Positions 27,686 through 35,855 of a stretch of 64,000 bases of DNA are shown here, one piece after another (positions within the stretch are counted from its first letter, which is position 1; each line of letters opens with the position of its first letter). The position numbers and the translations under genes are program-made. The stretch comes from Phycisphaerae bacterium. Lineage in GTDB: Bacteria; Planctomycetota; Phycisphaerae; UBA1845; Fen-1342. The DNA is taken from NCBI GenBank assembly GCA_017999985.1, contig JAGNKU010000006.1, positions 118,276-182,275 of the forward strand, written 5' to 3'. Under the pieces are notes generated by a model. The model ran no database searches. It was given only the letters and a program-made list of their open reading frames with translations, and was not told the DNA's origin.

Positions 27686-29401
27686 ATGTTGCGTCGCCTC
27701 ATCACCGTCGGTCTGATGCTTCCCCTGCTTTCGCCGCTCGCACGCGCCGATGATCCGCCGTGGGTGGCGCGCAGCAAGACGGGCATGGTCGCGAGCGACT
27801 CGACCGAGGCGTCGCAGATCGGGGCGGACGTGCTCACCCAGGGCGGCAATGCGTTTGACGCCGCCATCGCCACATCGTGTGCGCTCGCGGTGTCACGCCC
27901 ACAAAGCACCGGCCTCGGCGGCGGCGGGTTCCTAGTCGCGTACGTCGCGAAGGAGAAGCGTTTTGTCGCGCTCGATTTCCGCGAGGTCGCGCCCGCCGGC
28001 GCGACGCGCGAACGCTACGCCCAGCTCGCCGCCGAAGCCGGCGACGGGCCGCCGCCGAGCATCTACGGCGGCAACGCGTCCGGCGTGCCGGGGCTCGTGG
28101 CGGGGCTGGCCGAGATTCACCGGCGATACGCGACACGACCGTGGCGTGACCTGGTGCTGCCGGCCAGCAAGCTCGCGGACACGGGCTTCCGGGCGGACGA
28201 CACGTACGAAGGCGCGTGCCGCAAGGCGCTGAAGGACATCGACAAGTGGCCGCAGTTGAAGGAGCAGCACGCCGAGCTATACCGCACGCTGCTGGGGGGC
28301 GGCAAGGGACCGGCGGACGGCGACACCGTGAAGCGGCCGGACCTCGCGGAGGCGCTGCGGATATTGGCCAGTGACGGCCCGCACGCGTTCTACGAAGGGC
28401 CGCTCGGCGCGGCGCTCGTGAAGGCGAACCAGGCCGCGGGCGGCGTGCTGACCACCGAGGACCTGGCGGCGTACCGCGTGCGCGAGCGCGAGCCGCTGCA
28501 CGCCATGTTCAACGGCCATGAGATCATCGCCATGCCGCCGCCTTCGTCTGGCGGCGTCTGCATCATCGAAACGCTCAACATCCTGAGTGCCTTTGCAGCC
28601 GACTTCCCGGGCGGACTGCCGGCCATGCGTAATGACAACTACCCGCCCGCGCTCGTTACCGCGCTGAAGCACAGCTTCGCCGACCGCGCGCGGTGGCTCG
28701 GCGACCCGGACTTTTGTCGTGTGCCGGTCGCCCTCCTCACCAGTCCTGCGTACGCGGCGAAACTCATCGAGCAATGCCCGACGCAGCTCGACGATTTCGG
28801 CAGCCCCCAACTGCCGGACGACCAGGGCACCTCGCACTTCAGCATCATCGACAAGAACGGGAACGTGGTCGCGTTCACCGAGACGATCAACGGCAACTTC
28901 GGCTCGTTCGTCGTCGCCGCCCCGTATGGCATCGTCTTGAACAACCAGATGGACGACTTCGCGACCGACCCCGGCAAGCCCAACCTGTTCGGCCTGATCC
29001 AGGGCGAGGGCAACGCCGTCGCGCCCGGCAAGCGGCCGCTGTCGTGCATGTCGCCGACGATCGTGCTCAAGGACGGCCAGCCGGTGCTGGTGCTGGGCGC
29101 GTCCGGCGGGCCGCTGATCATCACATCGGTGCTGCAAGTGCTGCTGAACGTCGTCGAGTTTCGGCTGCCGCTGGACGAAGCACTCACCGCCGTGCGGATT
29201 CATCATCAATGGCGGCCCGATGAGGTCAATTTCGACCGCGATCCGCCGGGGGCGCTCGTCGAGACGCTGAAAGGTGCCGGCCACACGATCAGTACGCGAC
29301 GCCGGACGGGGATCGTGCAGGCGATCCAGGTGCTGCCGGATGGCACGCTGGTCGGGGCGAGCGATGTCCGCAAAGGCGGTCGGCCGGCGGGGGCGAAGTG
29401 A
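27686..29401 (+). CDS. ggt: Gamma-glutamyltransferase (autocatalytic Ntn hydrolase)
   Basis: 571 aa from ATG 27686, with GAGGAG six bases upstream and signal peptide LITVGLMLPLLSPLARA. Family stretches: GGNAFDAAIATSCALAVSRP, TGLGGGGFLV, MPPPSSGGVCIIETLN. The precursor cleavage site with the catalytic Thr is in DQGTSHFSIID, followed by NGNFGSFVVAA-type small-subunit sequence, LNNQMDDFAT and the oxyanion region KRPLSCMSPTIV, GASGGP. Hydrolyses or transfers gamma-glutamyl from glutathione-like compounds in the periplasm. Confidence 0.9.
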   Translation: MLRRLITVGLMLPLLSPLARADDPPWVARSKTGMVASDSTEASQIGADVLTQGGNAFDAAIATSCALAVSRPQSTGLGGGGFLVAYVAKEKRFVALDFREVAPAGATRERYAQLAAEAGDGPPPSIYGGNASGVPGLVAGLAEIHRRYATRPWRDLVLPASKLADTGFRADDTYEGACRKALKDIDKWPQLKEQHAELYRTLLGGGKGPADGDTVKRPDLAEALRILASDGPHAFYEGPLGAALVKANQAAGGVLTTEDLAAYRVREREPLHAMFNGHEIIAMPPPSSGGVCIIETLNILSAFAADFPGGLPAMRNDNYPPALVTALKHSFADRARWLGDPDFCRVPVALLTSPAYAAKLIEQCPTQLDDFGSPQLPDDQGTSHFSIIDKNGNVVAFTETINGNFGSFVVAAPYGIVLNNQMDDFATDPGKPNLFGLIQGEGNAVAPGKRPLSCMSPTIVLKDGQPVLVLGASGGPLIITSVLQVLLNVVEFRLPLDEALTAVRIHHQWRPDEVNFDRDPPGALVETLKGAGHTISTRRRTGIVQAIQVLPDGTLVGASDVRKGGRPAGAK

Positions 29402-29581
29402 TCGCGGCAGCGCGCGAAGCGGCCGACGCCCCAGTCGGCCGACGGCGCGCTGGGCGTCACAGCGGCGACACCGGACTGCGCGGTCCAACGGGCGCACTGC
29501 TCAAGAGCAATGGCACAAAGCTGGCCTTGCACCCCCCTGCCGAGCGTGTATCCTGATGCACACGGACGAAAGGAGTCGTGC

Positions 29582-29737
29582 ATGAGTCTCCGCAAACTAC
29601 GTCTCTACGCCGCCGGCGTCGTCGCGTTTCTGATCGGCATGCCGCTCACGGAACAGGCCGTCGCAGGGACCGGCGACGTCATCTGGGCTGGCATCAACCT
29701 CGCGGCCGCGATCGCCGATTCGGTCGGGCGAAGCTGA
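29582..29737 (+). CDS. Small 51-aa hydrophobic protein
   Basis: AAAGGAG lies seven bases before ATG 29582. The peptide begins MSLRKLRLYAAGVVAFLIGM and ends with a short helix (INLAAAIADSVGRS); the N-terminal part could be a signal peptide or one membrane helix. No family recognised. Good ribosome site and codon use make it plausible despite its size. Confidence 0.45.
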   Translation: MSLRKLRLYAAGVVAFLIGMPLTEQAVAGTGDVIWAGINLAAAIADSVGRS

Positions 29738-29840
29738 TTCAGCCGCCGTCCTGGGACGCCGCCAGATGCGCCTCCTCCGTCAGGGGGAGGCATGAATGAG
29801 CGTACTACGCGCGCGGCATTGACGTGCCGCGCACCCCGTC

Positions 29841-30806
29841 CTACGCCGGAGGAACGCCCGATCCAGGCTCCTCAGCCATGAGTTGCCGGGCGAATTCCTC
29901 CCCCCACCGTGCATAGCCCCACAGGTACTGCGTCGGGTCGGTCAGCACGAGCCGCTCCAGGCCGCGGATGTAACGCTCCGTGATGTAGACCACCGGGTCG
30001 GCCGCGGACGCCCAGTCGCGCTGCTTCATCACGTCGACGACGTCGATCTCGAATTGAAAGACGCCGGTGCGGCGAATTCCGGCGACGACCACGTCCGCGC
30101 TGTAGCGCCAGGCCAGCAGCCCAACCGAGCGCAGCGCCCGCGTCGGCAGGCCGAGGAACGTGACGGGCAGCCCACGGCGGGCGGCGGCGTGATGGTCCGC
30201 GATCACCGCGATCGTGCCGCCGGCCTCGAGCACTTGCGGGAGCCGCTCCAACGCCCGCTCGACCGGGACCAGCTCGCAGCCGCTGCGGGCCCGGATACGC
30301 CGGCGGTGCGCATCGAACGCGGGGTTCGCGTGCGCGAGGTAGACGGCCGCGGTCGGCACGCCGTTGTAGCCGAGGAACACGGGCAGCAGATCGAACGGGC
30401 CGAAGTACGCGGACACGAGGATCGCCGCCTGGCCACGCCGCTGGGCGGCGAGCAGATCGCTGAGGTGCGGCTCGGGGATGCGGCCGCCGTAGCGGGCATA
30501 TGTGCCGGGGTGGAGCAGGCGCTCGGCGAGAAGGAGGTCGGTGAGATTGAGGACGCGCTGCACGAAGGCCTGCTCGGCGATGCGCGGCACGGCGGCGGCG
30601 GCGACACGCCCAGCGAGCGCCGCGCGGCACTGGGCTTCGCTGCGGATGCGCACCGGCGTGAGCAGACGATAGAGGATGCGCGCGAGGAAGCTGGTGACGG
30701 CGTACGCGGCGCGCGGCCCGAGCAGCGCGAAGTACACGCCGAGCAGCCGGCGATGGAGGTCGCCGAGGCGGACGAGGACGTGGGGCCAGAAGCGGGGCGC
30801 GGGCAT
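29841..30806 (-). CDS. LpxL/HtrB-type acyltransferase family protein with altered motif
   Basis: 321 aa. Layout of lipid A / lysophospholipid acyltransferases: an N-terminal hydrophobic helix, AILVSAYFGPFDLLPVFLGY at the catalytic H-x4-D/E position, then PTAAVYLAHANP, GTIAVIADHHAAARRGLPVTF and a C-terminal YLWGYARWGEEF. The catalytic His is replaced by Tyr while the acidic residue remains (YFGPFD), the reverse of the defect in the 12044-13042 protein. Likely inner-membrane and possibly inactive in classical acyl transfer. Monocistronic. Confidence 0.68.
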   Translation of the reverse strand: MPAPRFWPHVLVRLGDLHRRLLGVYFALLGPRAAYAVTSFLARILYRLLTPVRIRSEAQCRAALAGRVAAAAVPRIAEQAFVQRVLNLTDLLLAERLLHPGTYARYGGRIPEPHLSDLLAAQRRGQAAILVSAYFGPFDLLPVFLGYNGVPTAAVYLAHANPAFDAHRRRIRARSGCELVPVERALERLPQVLEAGGTIAVIADHHAAARRGLPVTFLGLPTRALRSVGLLAWRYSADVVVAGIRRTGVFQFEIDVVDVMKQRDWASAADPVVYITERYIRGLERLVLTDPTQYLWGYARWGEEFARQLMAEEPGSGVPPA

Positions 30807-31042
30807 GCGGGGAGCATACTCGGGCAGGCGGCGGCGTGCAGCGCGCGTAGCGGCCGACCCCCCGGTCGGCCGCGTGGCGGTTCTCGGAACCTCAAGCGGC
30901 AGCGCGGGGCCCGCGCAGCGCGCTGGCTTCGCACTGGCTACGTCTGGCGGTCCGGATCAGGATGGTCCCGCCGATCACGTGGCAGCCGAGAAGGGAGTAT
31001 GATGTCCCCCCGTACTCGATTTGCTCGAAGGACCACCGCGGA

Positions 31043-31189
31043 ATGAGCACCAGCCAACTGAATGACCTCCTGGGTCAACTGGAAGCGGCGCTGCTCGACA
31101 AAGACGCGAATCTCCAGTCGGTTATGCTGCGGACGGAGGCGTTTCTGCAGTTTGCAGAGTCCGCGAGCGAACATGCACGTCGCGAATAG
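31043..31189 (+). CDS. Small hypothetical protein
   Basis: 48 aa, MSTSQLNDLLGQLEAALLDK onward, helical and rich in Leu/Glu/Gln. ACCGCGGA lies just upstream, a weak ribosome site. Third-base GC is lower than in neighbouring genes, a sign of a different origin. No family recognised. The next small frame starts ten bases after its stop. Confidence 0.35.
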   Translation: MSTSQLNDLLGQLEAALLDKDANLQSVMLRTEAFLQFAESASEHARRE

Positions 31190-31198
31190 CACCACCCG

Positions 31199-31387
31199 GT
31201 GCTGACGCGATTACTCTCTGACGAGCTGCTCGCCGCGCCGTTGGCACGCCTGCCGAAGGAATTGCGGGAGGTGCTTGCAGACATCGCGGCCTTCATTGAC
31301 GACCCAGTAGAGCTCGCCAGCCACTTCTCAAGCACCCCAGGGCAACTACTGGAGCGGCTGAGGCGGATAAAGACCGAGGGAGTGTAG
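31199..31387 (+). CDS. Small hypothetical protein
   Basis: 62 aa from GTG 31199. Helical (LPKELREVLADIAAFIDDPV, HFSSTPGQLLERLRRIKTEG). No ribosome site was seen. It may be the second half of one gene with 31043-31189 split by mutation, or a coupled small gene. Confidence 0.35.
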   Translation: MLTRLLSDELLAAPLARLPKELREVLADIAAFIDDPVELASHFSSTPGQLLERLRRIKTEGV

Positions 31388-31970
31388 AGGCTCGAATTGG
31401 CGCCCCCGACGAGATTGGGCGTCACATGCCCCACCGAGTCGTGAGGGACAACCAGCGCACATTACTGAACGACTCCCTTGAGCGGACTCCATGCCGATTT
31501 CCGTTGGTGAGGCAGTGGCCGTGAATTGAGTCTGATGGCACCGGGCTCATAGCCATGCAGCCACGAAGCCACGGAGGGAAAAGGACGCGACGGGCGGGCG
31601 GTTCGCTCACTGCCGTTCGCGGGTCGGATGATGCGCGGCGCGGCTCGGGTGGCCCCGCCGTCAATCGCCCCGGTGGGGCTCTTGGAAGAGAGGGAAAAGG
31701 GGCGACGCGGTCCCAGGGCTGCGCCCTGGGCTACTGACAAACGCCCCGGTGGGGCTAGGGATTGGCCGGGGGCCGGCCAACGACCGACCGGAGGTCGGTC
31801 CCCCAAGTGAGGAATTGGGGGAGCACACTTCACTGGCGGGACGCCCGGGCCACGCGGAGCGAAGCTGGAGCTTTGCTCTCCCCAGTTCAGCTGGAGCTTC
31901 GCTCTCGCCAATCGCCGGCCGGCCGGTCGTTCCCTGTTGATCGGCCGACGCCGGGAGTATATTGCCCCGC
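31388..31970. other. Repeat-rich intergenic region before selA
   Basis: 583 bases without a credible gene. It contains a 15-base direct repeat CGCCCCGGTGGGGCT (31666-31680 and 31742-31756), palindromic text around CAGGGCTGCGCCCTGG, and an imperfect 26-base tandem duplication (31863-31888, 31889-31914). GGGAG at 31953 lies close to both possible selA starts. Confidence 0.55.
31863..31914. repeat. Imperfect 26-bp tandem duplication
   Basis: Two adjacent units beginning AGCTGGAGCTTTGCTCTC and AGCTGGAGCTTCGCTCTC, period 26. Too few units for a CRISPR and no spacers. Confidence 0.6.
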
Positions 31971-33452
31971 ATGGAATCGCCCGCGCCCGACACCGCACTT
32001 CAAGATCTGCTCCGCAAGCTGCCCGCCGTCGATCATCTGCTGAACCAGCCGGCCATCGCCCGCCTGCAGGAGGATTACCCGCGCAGCGAGCTGGTGCTCG
32101 TCGTGCGAACACTGCTCGACGAACGCCGGGCGGCGCTGAAGGCCGGCCGGGCACTGCCGGTGGACGTGCCGGCGCTCGCGCTCGAAATCCGGCAGCGGCT
32201 GTATCAACGGGCCTACCCGAACCTGCGGCCGGTGATCAACGCGACCGGCATCGTCCTGCACACGGGACTCGGGCGGGCGCCGCTGGCCGACGAAGCCATC
32301 GAGGCGATTGCGGACGCCGCCGCGGGCTACTGCAACCTGGAGCTGAATCTCGAGACCGGCCGGCGCGGCGACCGGCACGAGCACCTGCGCGACCTGCTGC
32401 GCGAGCTGTGCGGCGCGGCCGACGCGCTGGTCGTGAACAACAACGCCGCCGCGACGTACTTGACGCTCAATTCGCTGGCGGCGGGGCGCGAGGTGCTCAT
32501 CTCGCGCGGGCAACTGGTGGAGATCGGCGGGTCGTACCGGCTGCCGGACATCATGGCGGCGGCACAGTGCCAAATGGTCGAGGTGGGCACGACGAACCGC
32601 ACGCGCATCAGCGACTACGAGCGGGCGATCAACGACAACACGGCGGTGCTGCTGCGCGTGCATCCGAGCAACTACCGGATCACGGGTTTCACGGAGACGC
32701 CGGCACTGGCGGAGCTGGTGGAGCTGGGGCGGCGGCATAACCTGGCGGTGGTCGATGATCTCGGCAGCGGGTTGATCACGCGCGACCTGCCGTGGCCGAC
32801 GCCGGAGACCGATGCGGCGACGGCGGCGCCGGATGCTGATCGCGCCGGCCCGGCGAGTTGGGATGAGCCGACGGTGCGCGACAGCGTGGCCGCCGGTGCG
32901 GACTTGACGCTGTTCAGCGGCGACAAGCTGCTGGGCGGACCGCAAGCGGGGATCGTCGTGGGCCGTGCGAACCTGGTCGCAAGCCTGCTGCGCAATCCGC
33001 TGGCGCGGTGTCTGCGTCCGGGGAAGCTGACGCTGGCCGGGCTGGAGGCGACGCTGCGGCTGTATCGCGATCCGGCGGCAGTGGTGCGGCGGATTCCGGT
33101 GTATCGGCAACTCGCGCGGACCTTGCCGGAACTCGAGCAGGCGGCGAACACGCTGGCGGAGCAGATCGCGGCGGCGCTGCCGGGGGCGGAGGTGCGCACC
33201 GAGGCGGACCATTCGGAGGCGGGCGGTGGGTCGTTGCCGGCGTGGCCGCTGCCGACGCGGGTGGTCGTCGTGCGTCCGAGCGGCGTGCTGGTGGAGGCGC
33301 TGGCGGAGGGCTTGCGGCGGCGGGATGTGCCGATCATCTGCCGGCTGCGCGATGCGGCGCTGGTGCTCGATCCGCGGACGCTCACCGCGGATGACGCGGA
33401 GCAGATTCCAGGGGCGCTGTCCGAGGTCGTGCGGGAACTGGCGGAGGCGTGA
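31971..33452 (+). CDS. selA: L-seryl-tRNA(Sec) selenium transferase
   Basis: 493 aa from ATG 31971; TTG 31962, four bases after GGGAG, is an alternative. PLP enzyme converting seryl-tRNA(Sec) to selenocysteyl-tRNA(Sec) with selenophosphate. N-terminal LRKLPAVDHLLNQP helix, then RPVINATGIVLHTGLGRAPL, NNNAAATYLTLNSLA, and the PLP-lysine region LFSGDKLLGGPQAGIVVG (Lys at about residue 319). A short Ala/Pro/Asp-rich insert lies just before that region. Its presence predicts selenoproteins in this genome, but no tRNA(Sec) or selB is in the window. Confidence 0.9.
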   Translation: MESPAPDTALQDLLRKLPAVDHLLNQPAIARLQEDYPRSELVLVVRTLLDERRAALKAGRALPVDVPALALEIRQRLYQRAYPNLRPVINATGIVLHTGLGRAPLADEAIEAIADAAAGYCNLELNLETGRRGDRHEHLRDLLRELCGAADALVVNNNAAATYLTLNSLAAGREVLISRGQLVEIGGSYRLPDIMAAAQCQMVEVGTTNRTRISDYERAINDNTAVLLRVHPSNYRITGFTETPALAELVELGRRHNLAVVDDLGSGLITRDLPWPTPETDAATAAPDADRAGPASWDEPTVRDSVAAGADLTLFSGDKLLGGPQAGIVVGRANLVASLLRNPLARCLRPGKLTLAGLEATLRLYRDPAAVVRRIPVYRQLARTLPELEQAANTLAEQIAAALPGAEVRTEADHSEAGGGSLPAWPLPTRVVVVRPSGVLVEALAEGLRRRDVPIICRLRDAALVLDPRTLTADDAEQIPGALSEVVRELAEA

Positions 33453-33683
33453 CGCGCGGGGAGGCGGCGGTTCGGCGTTGTGCCACGCCTATTACCGGCC
33501 CTCGCCTGCTGCTTATCGCGCACTGGCCGGGGTGCCCCACGGGGTCCGATAGCATCCGGTGGTGGACGGCGGGGCGCCCGGGGAACTCGGTCGCCGGGGG
33601 CAAGCTCGGCCGCGGATGCCGTGGGTAAGGGCCCTGGGCATAGAATCGAGTAACCTCGCCGTCGCCGCCTCGAGGAGGGTGTT

Positions 33684-34040
33684 GTGAACGCATTCCGCGC
33701 GCAGCTTATCGGCTTCGTCCTGTGTACGCTCACGCTCGCATTGCTCGGCGGCTGCCCGACGGACAGCGTGCCGTCGGAAGTGCTGGACGCACTCGCCGGC
33801 ACGTATTGGGTGGAATACGCGGACGGCCAGCTCGTCGTCTTCGCGCTGCCGGCGTGTCGCGGCGAAGCGGGCACGTGGTCGCGGCTGAGCACGCCCGCGC
33901 CGGAATGGTACACCGGCCCGGCGCTCTACGAGGTCGGCAGCGATGGCACCTGGATGCGCCTGACGACGGATACGACGCTGACGCTGGATGACATCATGCT
34001 GACGTACGATCCGGCACCGTGTGTGGCGACGCCGAACTAA
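33684..34040 (+). CDS. Small lipoprotein, unknown function
   Basis: 118 aa from GTG 33684; GAGGAGGG lies six bases upstream. Signal peptide LIGFVLCTLTLALLGGC ends in a lipobox (LGGC), so the Cys should be lipidated by Lgt. The mature part is a small beta-rich domain (YWVEYADGQLVVFALP, LYEVGSDGTWMRLTTD). No family recognised. Confidence 0.65.
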   Translation: MNAFRAQLIGFVLCTLTLALLGGCPTDSVPSEVLDALAGTYWVEYADGQLVVFALPACRGEAGTWSRLSTPAPEWYTGPALYEVGSDGTWMRLTTDTTLTLDDIMLTYDPAPCVATPN

Positions 34041-34359
34041 GCGTGTCGCTGATTGAACCGGGGGCGGCCCTGAAGGAGCACACGGGCGGTTGCACCGGGG
34101 GCCCGATATTCACGTCGACGGGCGGGACGCCCGTAGCACCCTGAAAGCTCGCCCGTACCACCCGCACAGCCCGCACCACCTGCACAGCCGGCGCCAGCGG
34201 TAAAGCCCATACTCCGGAAAGCGTGCCCCTTGCGGGCGCTTGTGCTTGCCCGGACACTGTACGCGTTCGGCGAACGGTTGGGGCCGGGTGTCGCGCGGAC
34301 GGCACACTGCCGTCAAGGGTCACCCAGCAACACGCCCGCCGGACGACGGCAGAAGACCC
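34041..34359. other. Intergenic region with dispersed repeat
   Basis: 319 bases between the lipoprotein gene and gatA. Holds the inverted-repeat copy at 34116-34140. The frame open upstream of the gatA GTG has no gatA similarity. No clear promoter recognised. Confidence 0.45.
34116..34140. repeat. Dispersed GGGCGGGACGCCCGT repeat (inverse copy)
   Basis: These 25 bases match 37392-37416 in inverted orientation at 24 of 25 positions. Part of a family of short GC palindromes between genes in this window. Confidence 0.6.
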
Positions 34360-35832
34360 GTGGGCACGAGTGCAGGCGAAATCGCGGCGGATGTGGCGGC
34401 CGGACGGCGACGTGCGGTGGACGTCTGCGCGGAGGCGCTGACGCACATCGCGGCGCGTGACCCGCAGGTGCAGGCGTTCCTGGAAGTGACCCGCGACGCC
34501 GCGCTGGAGCAGGCCGGGCGCGTGGACGCCGCGGTCGCCGCCGGACAGCGACCGGGCGTGCTGGCCGGCGTGCCGCTCGCGGTCAAGGACAACATCTGCA
34601 CGCAGACAGGGCACACGACGTGCGCGTCGCAGATCCTGGCCAACTACGTCTCACCGTACAACGCGACGGTGATTGATCGCATTCTGGCCGCGGGCGGGGT
34701 GATCGTCGGCAAGACCAATCTCGACGAGTTCGCGATGGGTTCGTCCACGGAGAACAGCGGGCGGTTCGCGACGCGGAATCCGTGGGACCCGGAGTGCGTG
34801 CCCGGGGGATCGTCGGGCGGATCGAGCGCGGCCGTCGCCGCCGACATGGTGCCGCTGGCGCTGGGCTCTGACACGGGCGGGTCCATTCGCCAGCCGGCGG
34901 CGCTGTGCGGGACGGTGGGGTTGAAGCCAACATACGGGCGCGTCTCGCGGTACGGGCTGGTGGCGTACGGGTCGAGCCTGGACCAGATCGGGCCGCTGGC
35001 GACGTGCGTCGCGGACGCGGCCCTGCTGCTGGGCGTGATCAGCGGGCGCGATGCGCGCGACGCGACCAGCGTCGATCGGCCGGTGCCGGACTATCGCGCC
35101 GGGCTGGCGGATGCGGCGCTCGCGACGTGCGTGCGGCGCCTGCGCATCGGCGTGCCGCGGGAATACTTCGCCGAGGGTCTGGACGCCGAGACGCGGGCCG
35201 CAGTGGAGGCCGCGCTGGAGGTGTACCGCTCGCTGGGCGCAACGCTCGTGCCGGTCTCGCTGCCGCATGCACCGTACGCGATCGCGACGTACTACCTGAT
35301 CGCCACGGCCGAGGCCTCGAGCAACCTGGCGCGCTACGACGGCGTGCACTACGGGCACCGGACCGCACATCCGCGCGACATCTACGACCTGTACAGCTCG
35401 TCGCGCAGCGAGGGCTTCGGGGCCGAGGTGAAACGCCGGCTGATGCTCGGCACGTTCGCCCTCTCGGCCGGATACTACGAGGCATATTACGGCAAGGCCG
35501 CCCGCGTCCGCCGGCTGATCAAGGACGATTTCGACGCCGCCTTCCGGCGCTGCGACGTGTTGGCGGGGCCGACGGCGCCGACGCCCGCGTTTCGGCGCGG
35601 CGAGAAGCTGAACGATCCGCTGGCGATGTACCTCGCGGACATCTACACGATTGCAGCGAACCTGGCGGGCATCCCGGGTCTGTCGGTGCCGTGCGGCTTC
35701 AGCCCCGCTGGCCTGCCGATCGGGCTGCAGTTGCTGGGGCCGCTCTTCGGTGAGGAATTGCTGTTGCAGGTGGCGCGACTGTACGAACGAGAGACCGATT
35801 GGCACACCCGCCGGCCGCCGCTGGCCGCGTAG
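34360..35832 (+). CDS. gatA: Asp-tRNA(Asn)/Glu-tRNA(Gln) amidotransferase subunit A
   Basis: 490 aa from GTG 34360 (family about 485). Amidase subunit that releases ammonia from Gln for GatB to amidate misacylated Glu-tRNA(Gln) or Asp-tRNA(Asn). The Ser-cisSer-Lys triad is visible: Lys in PLAVKDNICT, the Ser-rich loop PGGSSGGSSAAVAA, and SDTGGSIRQPAA. GLKPTYGRVSRYGLVAY and MLGTFALSAGYYEAYY are GatA-typical. gatB and gatC are not adjacent. No strong ribosome site was seen. Confidence 0.92.
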   Translation: MGTSAGEIAADVAAGRRRAVDVCAEALTHIAARDPQVQAFLEVTRDAALEQAGRVDAAVAAGQRPGVLAGVPLAVKDNICTQTGHTTCASQILANYVSPYNATVIDRILAAGGVIVGKTNLDEFAMGSSTENSGRFATRNPWDPECVPGGSSGGSSAAVAADMVPLALGSDTGGSIRQPAALCGTVGLKPTYGRVSRYGLVAYGSSLDQIGPLATCVADAALLLGVISGRDARDATSVDRPVPDYRAGLADAALATCVRRLRIGVPREYFAEGLDAETRAAVEAALEVYRSLGATLVPVSLPHAPYAIATYYLIATAEASSNLARYDGVHYGHRTAHPRDIYDLYSSSRSEGFGAEVKRRLMLGTFALSAGYYEAYYGKAARVRRLIKDDFDAAFRRCDVLAGPTAPTPAFRRGEKLNDPLAMYLADIYTIAANLAGIPGLSVPCGFSPAGLPIGLQLLGPLFGEELLLQVARLYERETDWHTRRPPLAA

Positions 35833-35855
35833 GGCGTGCGGAATGAGGTTCTGCA

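Noticed and set aside
31388-31970. CRISPR-like repeat array
   Set aside because: Only two copies of each short repeat, irregular spacing and no cas genes.
33453-33683. tRNA(Sec) beside selA
   Set aside because: No long acceptor/variable-arm cloverleaf with a TCA anticodon could be drawn.
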